Shown here: piece after piece, positions 21,133-29,929 of the stretch
Layout of the letters: every line of letters starts with the position of its first letter
How positions within the stretch are numbered: the stretch's first letter is position 1
NCBI GenBank assembly: GCA_036399815.1
Contig: DASWMK010000137.1
Location: forward strand, 1-34,634
Origin: Acidimicrobiales bacterium
GTDB taxonomy: Bacteria > Actinomycetota > Acidimicrobiia > Acidimicrobiales > DASWMK01
Reading direction: 5' to 3'
Length of the DNA: 34,634 nucleotides
Notes under the pieces: model-generated
Databases searched by the model: none
What the model saw: only the letters and a program-made list of their open reading frames with translations
Told to the model about the DNA's origin: nothing
Translations under genes and position numbers: made by a program

Positions 21133-22281
21133 GTGCGCCGGTTCCGACGCTCGAGGAGGTTCCTGGCCCTCGCCGTCGCTCTAGCCCTGGTGGCGGCGGC
21201 GTGCGGCGGCGACGACGACGACGGCGGCACGGACGCCGCCGGCGGGGACGAGGCGGGCCAGGAGGCCCCGGCCACCCCGTCGGTGCAGGCCGTGTACGAC
21301 GAGCTCGAGGGGCTGGAGGGCGAGGCCCGCACCCAGCGCCTGATCGAGCTGGCCGAGGCCGAGGACGCCGACCTCAGCTACTACACGTCGCTGAACGTCG
21401 ACGAGTCGGCCCCGGTGATCGAGGCGTTCTCCGACGCCTACGACATCGACGTCGACCTCTACCGGGCGTCGTCGTCGACCGTCCTCCAGCGGGTGATCCA
21501 GGAGGCCGACGCCGGGTTCGCCGGCGCCGACGCCATCCTGCTCAACGGGCCGGAGATGGCCGCGCTCGACGACGAGGGCCTGCTCCAGCCGTTCGAGAGC
21601 CCGCTCACCGAGGACATCGTCCCCGAGGCGGTGTTCGAGACCTGGGCGGGCGTCTACCTCAACCTGTTCGTCGCCGCCTGGAACACCGACCGGGTGGACG
21701 AGGGCGCCGCCCCCACCAGCTGGGAGGACGTGCTCACCGGCTACGACGGGTCGCTCGCCATGGAGCTCGGCGACTTCGACTGGTTCGCCACCCTGGTCCA
21801 GGGCTACTTCATGGACCAGCAGGGGATGAGCGAGGAGGAGGCGGTCGACGTGTTCCGCCAGGCGGCGGACGGGGCGAGGATCGTCGACGGCCACACGCTG
21901 ATGACCGAGCTGCTGGCGGCGGGGGAGTACGACGTCGCCGCCTCCGCCTACCACCACCGGGTGCAGCGGCTGGCCGGCGAGGGCGCGCCGATCACCTTCG
22001 AGCCGGCCGTGGAGCCGATCGTCATCCGGCCCAACGGCGTCGGCATCTACCGCGACACCGACGCGCCGGCGACCGCGCTGCTGTTCTGCGAGTTCATGAT
22101 GAGCGACGCCCAGGAGCTGCTCGTCGAGTTCGAGCGGACCCCGGCGAACACCACCGTCCAGGAGGGCGGCATCCCCGAGGGCTACGAGCTGCTCTCGGCC
22201 GACGTCGACGAGCTCAACCAGCAGCGTGACAAGTGGGAGGAGCTCTACGCCGAGGTGGTGGCCGAGGGGGACGGCGGCTAG
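21133..22281 (+). CDS. Iron(III)-type ABC transporter substrate-binding lipoprotein
   Basis: This 382-residue lipoprotein has an arginine-rich start, a hydrophobic helix and lipobox LVAAAC with Cys24, an acidic linker, then a type 2 periplasmic-binding fold. YYTSLNVDESAPVIEAFSDAYDIDVDLYR opens the first lobe; GADAILLNGPEMAALDDEGLLQPFESPL and RPNGVGIYRDTDAPATALLFCEFMMS are typical of the FbpA/FutA group. Ferric ion is the usual cargo, but phosphonate or thiamine relatives look alike. The GTG at 21133 has GGAAGGGGG 6 bases upstream. It is followed by permease and ATPase genes, forming a complete importer. Confidence 0.87.
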   Translation: MRRFRRSRRFLALAVALALVAAACGGDDDDGGTDAAGGDEAGQEAPATPSVQAVYDELEGLEGEARTQRLIELAEAEDADLSYYTSLNVDESAPVIEAFSDAYDIDVDLYRASSSTVLQRVIQEADAGFAGADAILLNGPEMAALDDEGLLQPFESPLTEDIVPEAVFETWAGVYLNLFVAAWNTDRVDEGAAPTSWEDVLTGYDGSLAMELGDFDWFATLVQGYFMDQQGMSEEEAVDVFRQAADGARIVDGHTLMTELLAAGEYDVAASAYHHRVQRLAGEGAPITFEPAVEPIVIRPNGVGIYRDTDAPATALLFCEFMMSDAQELLVEFERTPANTTVQEGGIPEGYELLSADVDELNQQRDKWEELYAEVVAEGDGG

Positions 22282-22285
22282 CCCG

Positions 22286-24016
22286 GTGGCGACGGTCGCG
22301 CTGGAGCCGGCGGCCGGCCGGGCCGGCGCCCGCACCCGCCTGCTGCGGGCCGTCCTCCGCCCGCAGACCGTCGTGCTGGGCGCGGTGGTGGCGGTGGTCG
22401 CCTACCTCGCGCTCGTCCCGCTCGGGTTCCTGCTCTGGAACACGTTCGTGGACGACGGCCGGCTGACCCTCGACGCCGTCACCGACGCCTACTCCCGGGC
22501 CGGGCTGCGCCCGATGGTGGTCAGCTCGCTGGTGTTCGCCGGCGGGTCGACCCTGCTCGCCGTCCCCCTCGGCACCGTCCTCGCCTACCTCGTCGTCCGC
22601 ACCGACCTGCCGGGCAAGGGCCTGATGTTCGCGGCGTCGCTGGTGCCGCTCGTCATCCCCGGGATCCTCCACACGATCGCCTGGATCTTCCTGCTCAGCC
22701 CGAACATCGGCATCTACAACGACGCGCTCGCCGTCCTACCGGGGGCGCCCCGCTTCGACGTCTTCTCGATGGGCGGGATGATCCTCGTCGAGGGCGTCCA
22801 CCTGTCGCCGCTGGTCTTCCTGCTGATGGTGGCCGCCTTCCGGTCGATGGACCCGGCGCTCGAGGAGTCGGCGGTGATGAGCGGCGCCCGGCTGCCGACG
22901 GTCGTGCGCCGCGTCACCCTCCCGCTCGTCCGCCCCGCGCTCTACGGCGCCGTGCTGATCATGGCGATCAGGGCGCTCGAGGCCTTCGAGGTGCCGGCCC
23001 TGCTCGGCATCCCCGGCGGCATCTGGGTGTTCACCTCCCAGATCTGGCGGTCGCTGCGGGGCTTCCCGCCCGACTACGCCTCGGCCGGCGCCTTCGCCGT
23101 CTCGCTCCTCGTCATCACCTCGGCCGGGGTGTTCGCCCACGGCCGGCTGTCCCGGCGGGGGCGGGCCTGGCAGACGGTGACCGGGCGGGGGTTCCGGCCC
23201 CGGCCCATCCCGCTCGGCCGGTGGCGGTGGCCGGCGTTCGGGCTGCTGACCGTGTGGTTCCTGCTCGTCGTCGCCGCGCCGGTGCTGGTCCTGCTGTACG
23301 TGTCGACCCAGCGGTACTACTCGTCGCCGTCGTGGTCGACGCTCGGCGACGCCAGCCTCGACAACTACCGCTACGTGTTCGACCACCCGCAGGCCATGCG
23401 GGCCCTGCGCAACTCGTTCCTGCTCGGCGTCGGCTCGGCCACCGGCGTCGTGTTCTTCACGGCGATGGCGGCGTGGCTCGTGGTCCGCACGAAGGCGCGG
23501 GGGCGGTGGGTCGTCGACAACCTGGCCACCCTGCCCCTCGTCGTGCCCGGCCTGGTGATGGGCGTCGCCCTGCTGTTCGTGTACCTGCGGTCGCCGGTGC
23601 CGGTGTTCGGCACGCTCTGGATCCTGTTCATCGCCTACTGCACCCGGTACCTGCCCTACGGGATGCGGTACTCGACCGGGTCGATGTACCAGGTGGCCGG
23701 CGAGCTCGAGGAGTCGGCCCAGGTGTGCGGGGCGACGTGGTGGCAGACGTTCCGGCGGATCGACCTGCCCCTCGTCATGCCCGGCCTCGTCGCCGGCTGG
23801 ATCTACATCGTGCTCGTGTCCGTGCGGGAGCTGTCGAGCTCGATCCTGCTCTACTCGCCGGGCAACGAGGTGCTGTCGGTCCTCATCTGGGAGCAGTGGG
23901 AGAACGGCCAGTTCACCGAGCTGGCCGCCCTCGGCGTCGTGATGGTGGCCGGCCTGCTGGTGCTCGTCATGGTGGCGCGGCGGCTGGGCGCGTCCGTGGG
24001 GCTGCGGGAGGCGTGA
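22286..24016 (+). CDS. Iron(III)-type ABC transporter permease, fused double domain
   Basis: This 576-residue inner-membrane protein has about twelve helices and two copies of the binding-protein-dependent permease domain. Each copy carries an EAA-type coupling loop: EESAVMSGARLPTVVRRVTL in the first half and EESAQVCGATWWQTFRRIDL in the second. This fused arrangement is typical of FbpB/SfuB transporters. The GTG at 22286 begins 4 bases after the binding-protein stop and just before the first charged stretch. The last four bases overlap the ATPase start (GTGA). Confidence 0.92.
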   Translation: MATVALEPAAGRAGARTRLLRAVLRPQTVVLGAVVAVVAYLALVPLGFLLWNTFVDDGRLTLDAVTDAYSRAGLRPMVVSSLVFAGGSTLLAVPLGTVLAYLVVRTDLPGKGLMFAASLVPLVIPGILHTIAWIFLLSPNIGIYNDALAVLPGAPRFDVFSMGGMILVEGVHLSPLVFLLMVAAFRSMDPALEESAVMSGARLPTVVRRVTLPLVRPALYGAVLIMAIRALEAFEVPALLGIPGGIWVFTSQIWRSLRGFPPDYASAGAFAVSLLVITSAGVFAHGRLSRRGRAWQTVTGRGFRPRPIPLGRWRWPAFGLLTVWFLLVVAAPVLVLLYVSTQRYYSSPSWSTLGDASLDNYRYVFDHPQAMRALRNSFLLGVGSATGVVFFTAMAAWLVVRTKARGRWVVDNLATLPLVVPGLVMGVALLFVYLRSPVPVFGTLWILFIAYCTRYLPYGMRYSTGSMYQVAGELEESAQVCGATWWQTFRRIDLPLVMPGLVAGWIYIVLVSVRELSSSILLYSPGNEVLSVLIWEQWENGQFTELAALGVVMVAGLLVLVMVARRLGASVGLREA

Positions 24017-25161
24017 CGGTGCGAGCGGCGGGGGCGGCGGACGCGGCGGACGCGGCGGTCGTGGTGCGCGACCTGCGCAAGGCCTACGCCGGGCGGGGCC
24101 GGCCGGTGATGGCCGTCGACGGGGTGTCCTTCGAGGTCGAGCCCGGGTCGATGTTCACCCTGCTCGGGCCGTCGGGGTGCGGGAAGACGACGACCCTGCG
24201 GTGCGTGGCCGGGCTGGAGCGGCCCGACTCGGGGACGATCACGGTCGCCGGCCGGACCCTGTTCGACGGCGACCGGCGGGTCAACGTGCGGGCCGACGAG
24301 CGGGGGCTCGGGATGGTGTTCCAGTCCTACGCCATCTGGCCGCACATGGACGTGTTCGCCAACGTGGCCTTCCCGCTGCGGGTGGGGAAGCGGTCGGCCC
24401 GGGTCGGGCGGGCCGAGGTGCGGCGGCGGGTCGAGGAGGCGTTGGCCACCGTGCAGCTGTCCGACCTCGCCGGCCGGCCGGCGACCGACCTGTCGGGCGG
24501 CCAGCAGCAGCGGCTGGCGCTGGCCCGGGCGCTCGTGATGCGGCCGCCGGTGCTGCTGCTCGACGAGCCGCTGTCCAACCTGGACGCCAAGCTGCGGGAG
24601 GAGATGCGCTTCGAGCTGAAGAGCCTCCAGCGCCGCACCGGGATCACCGCCCTGTACGTCACCCACGACCAGGTCGAGGCCCTGGCCATGTCGAACCGGG
24701 TGGCCGTCGTGCGGGCGGGCAGGATCGAGCAGGTCGGCCGGCCGCGGGAGATCTACGAGCGCCCGGCGACCCGCTTCGTCGCCGGCTTCATCGGCACGGC
24801 CAACTTCCTCGACGGCACCGTGCGGGCCAGGGAGCCGGGGCAGGCCTACCTGGTGGCGACGGCGGCCGGCGAGCTGTACGTCGGCTCCGAGGCCGACCAC
24901 GCCGTCGGCGCCACGGTGACGGTCGCCGTCCGGCCCGAGCGGGTGGCGCTGGAGAAGGGCCACACCCCGTCGCCCCGCCCCGGTTCGTGGAACGGCACGG
25001 TGACGGCCCGGGCCTTCCTCGGCGAGGCCGTCGACCACGTCGTCGACGTGTCCGGCGTCGACGTCAAGTGCCGCTGCAACCCGGCCGTCTCGATCCCCCC
25101 GGGCGAGCCCGTCACCCTGACGTTCGCCGAGAACGGCGCGTCACTGCTGCCGGCGCAGTAG
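24013..25161 (+). CDS. ABC transporter ATP-binding protein (FbpC/PotA type)
   Basis: This 382-residue ATPase has Walker A GPSGCGKTT (52-60), Q-loop MVFQSYAIWPHM, signature LSGGQQQR, Walker B VLLLDEPLSNLD, switch His in YVTHDQ, then a C-terminal TOBE/OB domain (from about 265, AVRPERVALEKG). It powers the fused permease encoded upstream. The start at GTG 24013 is set by the 4-base overlap; a second GTG is two codons later. Residues 8-17 are encoded by a 9-base tandem repeat giving Ala-Ala-Asp units before the first strand, with no expected effect on function. Confidence 0.93.
   Translation: MTVRAAGAADAADAAVVVRDLRKAYAGRGRPVMAVDGVSFEVEPGSMFTLLGPSGCGKTTTLRCVAGLERPDSGTITVAGRTLFDGDRRVNVRADERGLGMVFQSYAIWPHMDVFANVAFPLRVGKRSARVGRAEVRRRVEEALATVQLSDLAGRPATDLSGGQQQRLALARALVMRPPVLLLDEPLSNLDAKLREEMRFELKSLQRRTGITALYVTHDQVEALAMSNRVAVVRAGRIEQVGRPREIYERPATRFVAGFIGTANFLDGTVRAREPGQAYLVATAAGELYVGSEADHAVGATVTVAVRPERVALEKGHTPSPRPGSWNGTVTARAFLGEAVDHVVDVSGVDVKCRCNPAVSIPPGEPVTLTFAENGASLLPAQ
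24034..24060 (+). repeat. Three 9-bp tandem repeats near the ATPase start
   Basis: GCGGCGGAC occurs twice in tandem (24034-24051), followed by GCGGCGGTC (24052-24060), one base different. It encodes alanine-alanine-aspartate units at the N-terminus. Copy number could vary between strains without shifting the frame. Confidence 0.6.
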
Positions 25162-25166
25162 CTCGG

Positions 25167-25688
25167 CTAGTCGCCGCCGAAGACGTCGACGAGGTGGAGC
25201 AGGTCCTCGCGGCCGATGCGGACGAACACCTCGCGGGCGGCTCGGAGATGGGCCTCCCGCTCCTCGGGGGTCGACGCGGCGCGGGAGCGGTCGAGGTGGG
25301 CCATGCCGGCCGCCGTGCCGGGGCGGAGGCGGGCGAGGAGCGCGGCGGTCTCGGCGGCGAACTGCGCCTCGGGGTCGTCGGCCTCGACCTCGTAGGTCAT
25401 GGGGTGGACGACCACGCCGGGGAGGGCGTCGGTCTCCTCTCCCTCGATGGACAGCGCGTAGGCGCCGTCCAGGGCACGGGCCACCCGCAACGTCAGCTTG
25501 CGCACGGCGCCGTGCTCGACGAGGACCAGCAGGGCCGTGCCCCGCTCCGCGAGGTGCTGGCGCGTCCTCCTGCTCCTCGTCACCAGGCGGACCTCGGTCG
25601 CCTCGCGCTCGACCTCGCGGGGCGACAGCAGGCAGACGTGGGGCACGCCGTCCTCGCCCGACGTGAGCAGCAGGAGGACCTCGTTCAC
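25167..25688 (-). CDS. FMN-binding split-barrel (PPOX-type) protein of the UbiD cluster
   Basis: This 173-residue protein has an N-terminal half that looks like a pyridoxamine-phosphate-oxidase-type split barrel: NEVLLLLTSGEDGVPHVCLLSPREV, LVTRSRRTRQHLAERGTALLVLVE and TLRVARALDGAYALSIEGEE. Such folds bind flavin and often reduce or carry it. The C-terminal part is helical and charged. Its GTG start overlaps the ubiX stop by 4 bases, so it is made together with UbiX. A role in supplying or handling FMN for UbiX is a reasonable inference, not shown. The classic small third subunit of BsdBCD-type decarboxylases is a different, roughly 75-residue protein. Confidence 0.62.
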   Translation of the reverse strand: MNEVLLLLTSGEDGVPHVCLLSPREVEREATEVRLVTRSRRTRQHLAERGTALLVLVEHGAVRKLTLRVARALDGAYALSIEGEETDALPGVVVHPMTYEVEADDPEAQFAAETAALLARLRPGTAAGMAHLDRSRAASTPEEREAHLRAAREVFVRIGREDLLHLVDVFGGD

Positions 25689-26275
25689 CCCGACCAGCGG
25701 CGGAACAGGTCGTGGGCGATGCCGAACTGGTCGAGGACCTTGCCGGCGGTGTGGCGGAGCAGGTCGTCGATCGTCTGCGGGCGGTGGTAGAAGGCCGGCA
25801 CGGGCGGCAGGACGACGGCGCCGGCCAGGGTCGCCTGCTCCATGTTGCGCAGGTGCACGAGCGACAGCGGCGTCTCCCGCACGACCAGCACGAGCTTGCG
25901 CCGCTCCTTCAGGTGCACGTCGGCCGCCCTGGTCAGCAGGTTGTCGCCGATGCCGTGGGCCACCGAGGCCAGCGTGTGCATCGAGCACGGCATGACGACC
26001 ATGCCGGCCGTGAGGAACGAGCCCGACGAGATCGGGGCGGCCAGGTCGGACGGGTCGTGGACCACGTCGGCCAGGGCCTCCACCGACGCCGGGTCGCCGT
26101 CCATCTCGTGGCGGATCGTCTGGCGGGCCCCGGCCGACAGCACCAGGTGGACCTCGACGGTGCCCAGCTCCTTCAGCGCCGTCAGCAGGGTGACGCCGAG
26201 CTGGGGGGCGCTCGACCCCGACATGCCGACGACCAGCCGGGGCCGGCCGCTCGGCGACCCGCCTAGAGGACCCAC
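25685..26275 (-). CDS. ubiX: UbiX-family flavin prenyltransferase
   Basis: This 196-residue protein has UbiX motifs: LVVGMSGSSAPQLGVTLLTAL (FMN phosphate loop), GSFLTAGMVVMPCSMHTLASVAHG (with the conserved Ser/Cys turn), ADVHLKERRKLVLVVRETPLS and PAFYHRPQTIDDLL. It joins dimethylallyl phosphate to reduced FMN, making the prenylated FMN that UbiD enzymes need. The GTG at 26275 lies 13 bases inside the end of the UbiD gene, so the enzyme and its cofactor maker are translationally linked. The start gives about a dozen residues before the first strand. It overlaps the FMN-split-barrel gene by 4 bases at its end. Confidence 0.93.
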   Translation of the reverse strand: MGPLGGSPSGRPRLVVGMSGSSAPQLGVTLLTALKELGTVEVHLVLSAGARQTIRHEMDGDPASVEALADVVHDPSDLAAPISSGSFLTAGMVVMPCSMHTLASVAHGIGDNLLTRAADVHLKERRKLVLVVRETPLSLVHLRNMEQATLAGAVVLPPVPAFYHRPQTIDDLLRHTAGKVLDQFGIAHDLFRRWSG

Positions 26276-27747
26276 GACCACCGGTCCCTCGTCCGCTGCT
26301 TCTCGGCCGGCTCGGGGCCGATGGCCGGCGGGAACTGGTCCCGCCACTCCCACGGCCGGGTGGCGTCGATGATGACCCGGGAGTTCAACCCCTTGTGGTC
26401 CGGGTCGATGGCCGGGTCGAGCGGCCCGCTCCACGTCCGCCGCAGCACGTGGTAGTCCCGCTCCGGGTCGGCCCGCGTGCAGATGGCCCAGATGACCTCG
26501 TTCACGTCGGCCACGTCCACGTCGTCGTCGACCACGACCGTGATCCGGCCGAGGTAGGCGCCGGTGCGGCAGGACGTCGCCACCTGGCCGGCCTGGGTGG
26601 CGTGGCCCGGGTAGCGCTGGTGGACGGCGACCACGTTGAACAGCCGGCACCCGCCGACCCCGTGGCACCAGGCGGCCGTCACGTCGGGCACGCCGGCCAG
26701 GCGGATCTCCCGCAGCAGGTTGGCGCTGCGCAGGTACTGGCGGAAGCGGTGGGCCTCGTAGGGCGGCTTCTCGGGCGGCACGCCGAGGATGATCGGGTCG
26801 TCGCGGAAGTAGACGGCGGCCACCTCGAACACCGGCTCCTCGCGGCCGCCGGACGCGTAGTAGCCGGTCCACTCGCCGAAGGGGCCCTCGACGGCCATCC
26901 GGTCGGGCCGGAGGAACCCCTCGACCGCGATCTCGGCATGGGCCGGGATCGGCAGCCCGGTGTGGCGGCCCTCGACGCACGGGACGGCCCGGCCCCGCAC
27001 GCCGCCGGCCCACTCCATCTCGGAGAGGCCGGGCGCCATCTCCAGGCACGACGTGAGGAACAGCAGCGGGTCCTCGCCGCAGAGCACGACGGCCGGCATG
27101 GGCTCGCCCCGCTCGAACCAGGCGTCCCGGTGCAGGCGGCCGTGCTTGCCGGGGGAGATGTAGAGCCCGGTCGTGCGCCGGTCGTGGACCTGCACCCGGT
27201 AGGTGCCCATGTTCACCCAGTCGCCCTCGGGCCCCTTGGTGATCACGCAGTCGCCGGTGCCGAGGTAGCGGCCCCCGTCCTCGGGGTGCCACAGCGGGGT
27301 CGGGAAGGCGAGCAGGTCGACGTCGTCGCCCTCCATGACGTTCTCGGTGACCGGCCCGGACGGCACCATCTCGGGCGCCACCGGCTCCGTGCCGTCCATC
27401 AGCCGCTGCCACCGGTCGATCAGCTCCCACGGCCCGATGGTGGTCGGCAGCCCCAACGTGACCGCCAGGCGGCTGCGCTCGCCCTGGGCGTTGACCAGCA
27501 CCCGGAACCCGTCGGGGTAGCCGGGGATGCGGTCGAACAGCACGGCCGGGGCGCCGTCGGTGTGGTGCAGCATCTCGGTGACCCGGCCGATGTCCTCCTC
27601 CCAGCCGACTCCCTCCAGCACCCGCAGCTCGCCGAGGGCGTCGACCATGCGGAGCCAGTCCCGCAGGTCCTCGTGGCCCCGGCCGGCCCGCACCTCGTCG
27701 GCGTCGACCGCCGGCCCGTCCAGCTTCCCCAGCCTGGCCTCGCTCAC
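26263..27747 (-). CDS. ubiD: UbiD-family prenylated-FMN decarboxylase
   Basis: This 494-residue enzyme performs reversible decarboxylation of unsaturated or aromatic acids. The prenyl-FMN and metal block is GTGDCVITKGPEGDWVNMG followed by TYR with Arg184. The catalytic acids are Glu287 and Glu292 in AVEGPFGEWTGYY. The spacing Arg-103-Glu-5-Glu matches the E-R-E triad of known members (104 and 5 in fungal Fdc1). The substrate is not readable; UbiD enzymes act on hydroxybenzoates, cinnamates, heteroaromatic acids and others. The GTG start overlaps the stop of the preceding bicupin gene by 4 bases. The UbiX gene follows directly, so active cofactor can be made alongside. Confidence 0.95.
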   Translation of the reverse strand: MSEARLGKLDGPAVDADEVRAGRGHEDLRDWLRMVDALGELRVLEGVGWEEDIGRVTEMLHHTDGAPAVLFDRIPGYPDGFRVLVNAQGERSRLAVTLGLPTTIGPWELIDRWQRLMDGTEPVAPEMVPSGPVTENVMEGDDVDLLAFPTPLWHPEDGGRYLGTGDCVITKGPEGDWVNMGTYRVQVHDRRTTGLYISPGKHGRLHRDAWFERGEPMPAVVLCGEDPLLFLTSCLEMAPGLSEMEWAGGVRGRAVPCVEGRHTGLPIPAHAEIAVEGFLRPDRMAVEGPFGEWTGYYASGGREEPVFEVAAVYFRDDPIILGVPPEKPPYEAHRFRQYLRSANLLREIRLAGVPDVTAAWCHGVGGCRLFNVVAVHQRYPGHATQAGQVATSCRTGAYLGRITVVVDDDVDVADVNEVIWAICTRADPERDYHVLRRTWSGPLDPAIDPDHKGLNSRVIIDATRPWEWRDQFPPAIGPEPAEKQRTRDRWSWVL

Positions 27748-28727
27748 GAGGCGTCCTCCAGGTAGACGACCCGGTCGTAGCCGAGCAGCTTGAACAGCCG
27801 GTTCTGGCCGGAAACGAGGCGCAGCGGCTCGTCGCCGTCGGCGACGTGCTGGGCGACCGTGTTGGTGGGCACGTAGAGCGTGTCGCCGGGCCGGAGGTCG
27901 TGGCGCGTGGGCTCCTCGGCGATGCGGGCGTGGTAGCGGTCGTCGAGCTCGGCGGCCACCTCCCAGTGCAGGCTGTGCCCGGTCCCGGACAGCACGTAGA
28001 GGACCTCGTCGGCCATGTGCCAGCGCCGGGCCGTGCGCCCGCCGGCCGGCACCTCCATCTCGAACACGTCGACGCTGAACGTGCGCACGTCGGTCCGCTC
28101 GGGCGACGACAGCACCCGCACCCGGCCGAGCGGCGTGTCCGTCCACTCGGTGTCGGCCGCCGTCACCACCTTCCTCCGCTGCCCGACCCCCTCGGTCCAC
28201 AGCTGCGACCAGTCGACCCTCGGGCCGAAGCCGGGCCGCTCGAAGGGCGCCGACCGGCCCTGCTGCACGAGGCCGAGGTACATCCACGCGCACTTCGCCT
28301 TCATGACGAGGCACGTCGCCGGCTCGTCGTAGGGGTTGAAGTGGCGGTGCACCGAGTCCGTGTGGACGAGGACGAGGTCGCCCTGCGACCAGTCGTGGCG
28401 CTCGCCGTCGTGGACCTCGTAGCCCCGCCCCTCCAGGATGTAGAAGGCGGCCTCGTTCTGGTGCCCGTGCCCGTGGTTCGAGGACCGGGGCGGGAGGTGC
28501 ACGAAATGGACCTGGAGGGACTGGGTGAGGAACGGCTCGTCGCCCGGCCCGATCCGCCACCACGTCCTCGACCGGGCCGAGTCGCCCGAGTGGGCGACCC
28601 TGCCGTCGTCGACCACCACCGAGTCGTCCCGCACCCTCGGCGCGGCGAGCTGGCGGCGGCGGTGCTCGTCGAGGCCGTACGCCTCGGAGGTGATGCCCCG
28701 CAGGAACACCCGTCCCGACCCGCTCAC
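27744..28727 (-). CDS. Bicupin protein, putative dioxygenase-like metalloenzyme (second of the cluster)
   Basis: This 327-residue protein has two cupin barrels. The first has a strong metal site: His85, His87, His89 and Glu92 in NHGHGHQNEAAFYILEGRG, with the distal His129 in VHRHFN. The second has RRWHMADEVLYVLSGTGHSLHW and a distal His in NTVAQHVADG. Bicupins of this size include gentisate-type ring-cleaving dioxygenases, oxalate decarboxylases and isomerases. Its place between the transporter and UbiD suggests it acts on the same compound before or after decarboxylation. The GTG start overlaps the MFS stop by 4 bases and the end overlaps UbiD by 4. No signal peptide is seen. Confidence 0.8.
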   Translation of the reverse strand: MSGSGRVFLRGITSEAYGLDEHRRRQLAAPRVRDDSVVVDDGRVAHSGDSARSRTWWRIGPGDEPFLTQSLQVHFVHLPPRSSNHGHGHQNEAAFYILEGRGYEVHDGERHDWSQGDLVLVHTDSVHRHFNPYDEPATCLVMKAKCAWMYLGLVQQGRSAPFERPGFGPRVDWSQLWTEGVGQRRKVVTAADTEWTDTPLGRVRVLSSPERTDVRTFSVDVFEMEVPAGGRTARRWHMADEVLYVLSGTGHSLHWEVAAELDDRYHARIAEEPTRHDLRPGDTLYVPTNTVAQHVADGDEPLRLVSGQNRLFKLLGYDRVVYLEDAS

Positions 28728-29929
28728 GCTGCTGCCCTCCTCGTGCTGGTGAACGCCATCGCCCCGAGCACGGCGACGTACGCGGCGGCCAGCCCGCCGA
28801 TCAGCGGGCGCACGCCCACCTCGGCCTCGAGCAGCAGGCCGCCGACGACGAGGATGGCCGTGTTCCAGGCGCCGTACAGCCGCTCCTGGCCCGACAGCAG
28901 CGCGGTGCGCTGGGCGCCCGTCCACCCGCCGATGGCCCGGTCCAGGTTGGTCATCGTGACCGGGCGGACGACGCCGCCGCCGAGCCCGAGGCCGAACACG
29001 CCGAGCAGCGCGCCCCACAGCGTCGGCACCGCGCCGATCACGGCGAGGGCGGTGGCGCACATCGCCATCGACAGCCAGCCGAGGCGCCGGGGCCCGAAGC
29101 GGTCGGCCAGGCGGCCGCTGTTGCGGGCGACGACCATGGACGTCAGCCCGTAGATGCCGAGGATCACGCCGAACCAGCCGACCTCGACCTCCAGCACCAC
29201 GAAGAACAGGTAGGGCAGGAAGCCGACGTAGGGGGCCAGCGCGAAGGCCCGGGTGACGGCGTAGTAGTGGAGCCAGAAGCGGTCGGCGCCGGGCAGGGCC
29301 GGTGGCGGGCCGGCCGGGCCCCGACCGCCGGCCGGGGCGGCCGCCTCGACCTCCCGCATGCGCAGCACGGCGGCGAAGGCGGCGGCCGACACGACCACCG
29401 ACGCGACGAACGGCAGGTGCTCGTCGACCGTGAACAGCAGGGCGCCGATCACGCCGCCGATCAGCGCGCCGACGAAGATGCCGGTCGCGCTGGTCCGCTC
29501 GTAGCGGCCGTAGAGGTCGCGGTCGCCGCCGGCCAGCGCGCCGAGGAGGGCCGAGTCGGTGCCGGCGGCCAGGCTGTAGCCGAGCGCGCCGATCAGCTGG
29601 CCGGGGAGCGCCGTCCCGAGGTCGGGGCTGATCGCCAGCAGGCCGACGCCCACGACCTTCAGGGCCTCGCCGGCGCCGACGACGGTCCGCAGCGACCACC
29701 GCTCGACCAGCCGGCGGCTCCACGGCGAGGCCACCACGATCACCAGCCCGTAGGCGGCCAGCAGCAGCTCGACGGCGAGGATCGAGAGGCCGCCGGTCAG
29801 CAGGTAGACGAGCAGGACGGGCAGGTGGAAGTAGAACCGGGACAGGAAGCGGTAGGCGACGAACAGCCGCAGGTCGCGCTCGTCGGCCCCGGCCCGCCGG
29901 TCGCGATGGTCCTGCTGGTCCCTCGCCAT
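28724..29929 (-). CDS. MFS transporter
   Basis: This 401-residue membrane protein has about twelve hydrophobic helices in two halves, separated by a charged proline/glycine-rich loop near residues 200-220. LADRFGPRRLGW in the second half is the typical loop motif of the major facilitator superfamily, and SPWSRRLVERWSLRTVVGAGEALK is the equivalent in the first. It should move a small molecule across the inner membrane using the proton gradient. In this operon it is the probable importer (or exporter) of the pathway compound. The ATG at 29929 overlaps the EutA-like stop as TGATG; a GTG one codon earlier would give GTGATG. Confidence 0.85.
   Translation of the reverse strand: MARDQQDHRDRRAGADERDLRLFVAYRFLSRFYFHLPVLLVYLLTGGLSILAVELLLAAYGLVIVVASPWSRRLVERWSLRTVVGAGEALKVVGVGLLAISPDLGTALPGQLIGALGYSLAAGTDSALLGALAGGDRDLYGRYERTSATGIFVGALIGGVIGALLFTVDEHLPFVASVVVSAAAFAAVLRMREVEAAAPAGGRGPAGPPPALPGADRFWLHYYAVTRAFALAPYVGFLPYLFFVVLEVEVGWFGVILGIYGLTSMVVARNSGRLADRFGPRRLGWLSMAMCATALAVIGAVPTLWGALLGVFGLGLGGGVVRPVTMTNLDRAIGGWTGAQRTALLSGQERLYGAWNTAILVVGGLLLEAEVGVRPLIGGLAAAYVAVLGAMAFTSTRRAAA

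Noticed and set aside
27744-28727. Naming the second bicupin gentisate 1,2-dioxygenase
   Set aside because: Size and double cupin fit, but I cannot confirm substrate residues, and the extra His-rich first site differs from what I would expect.
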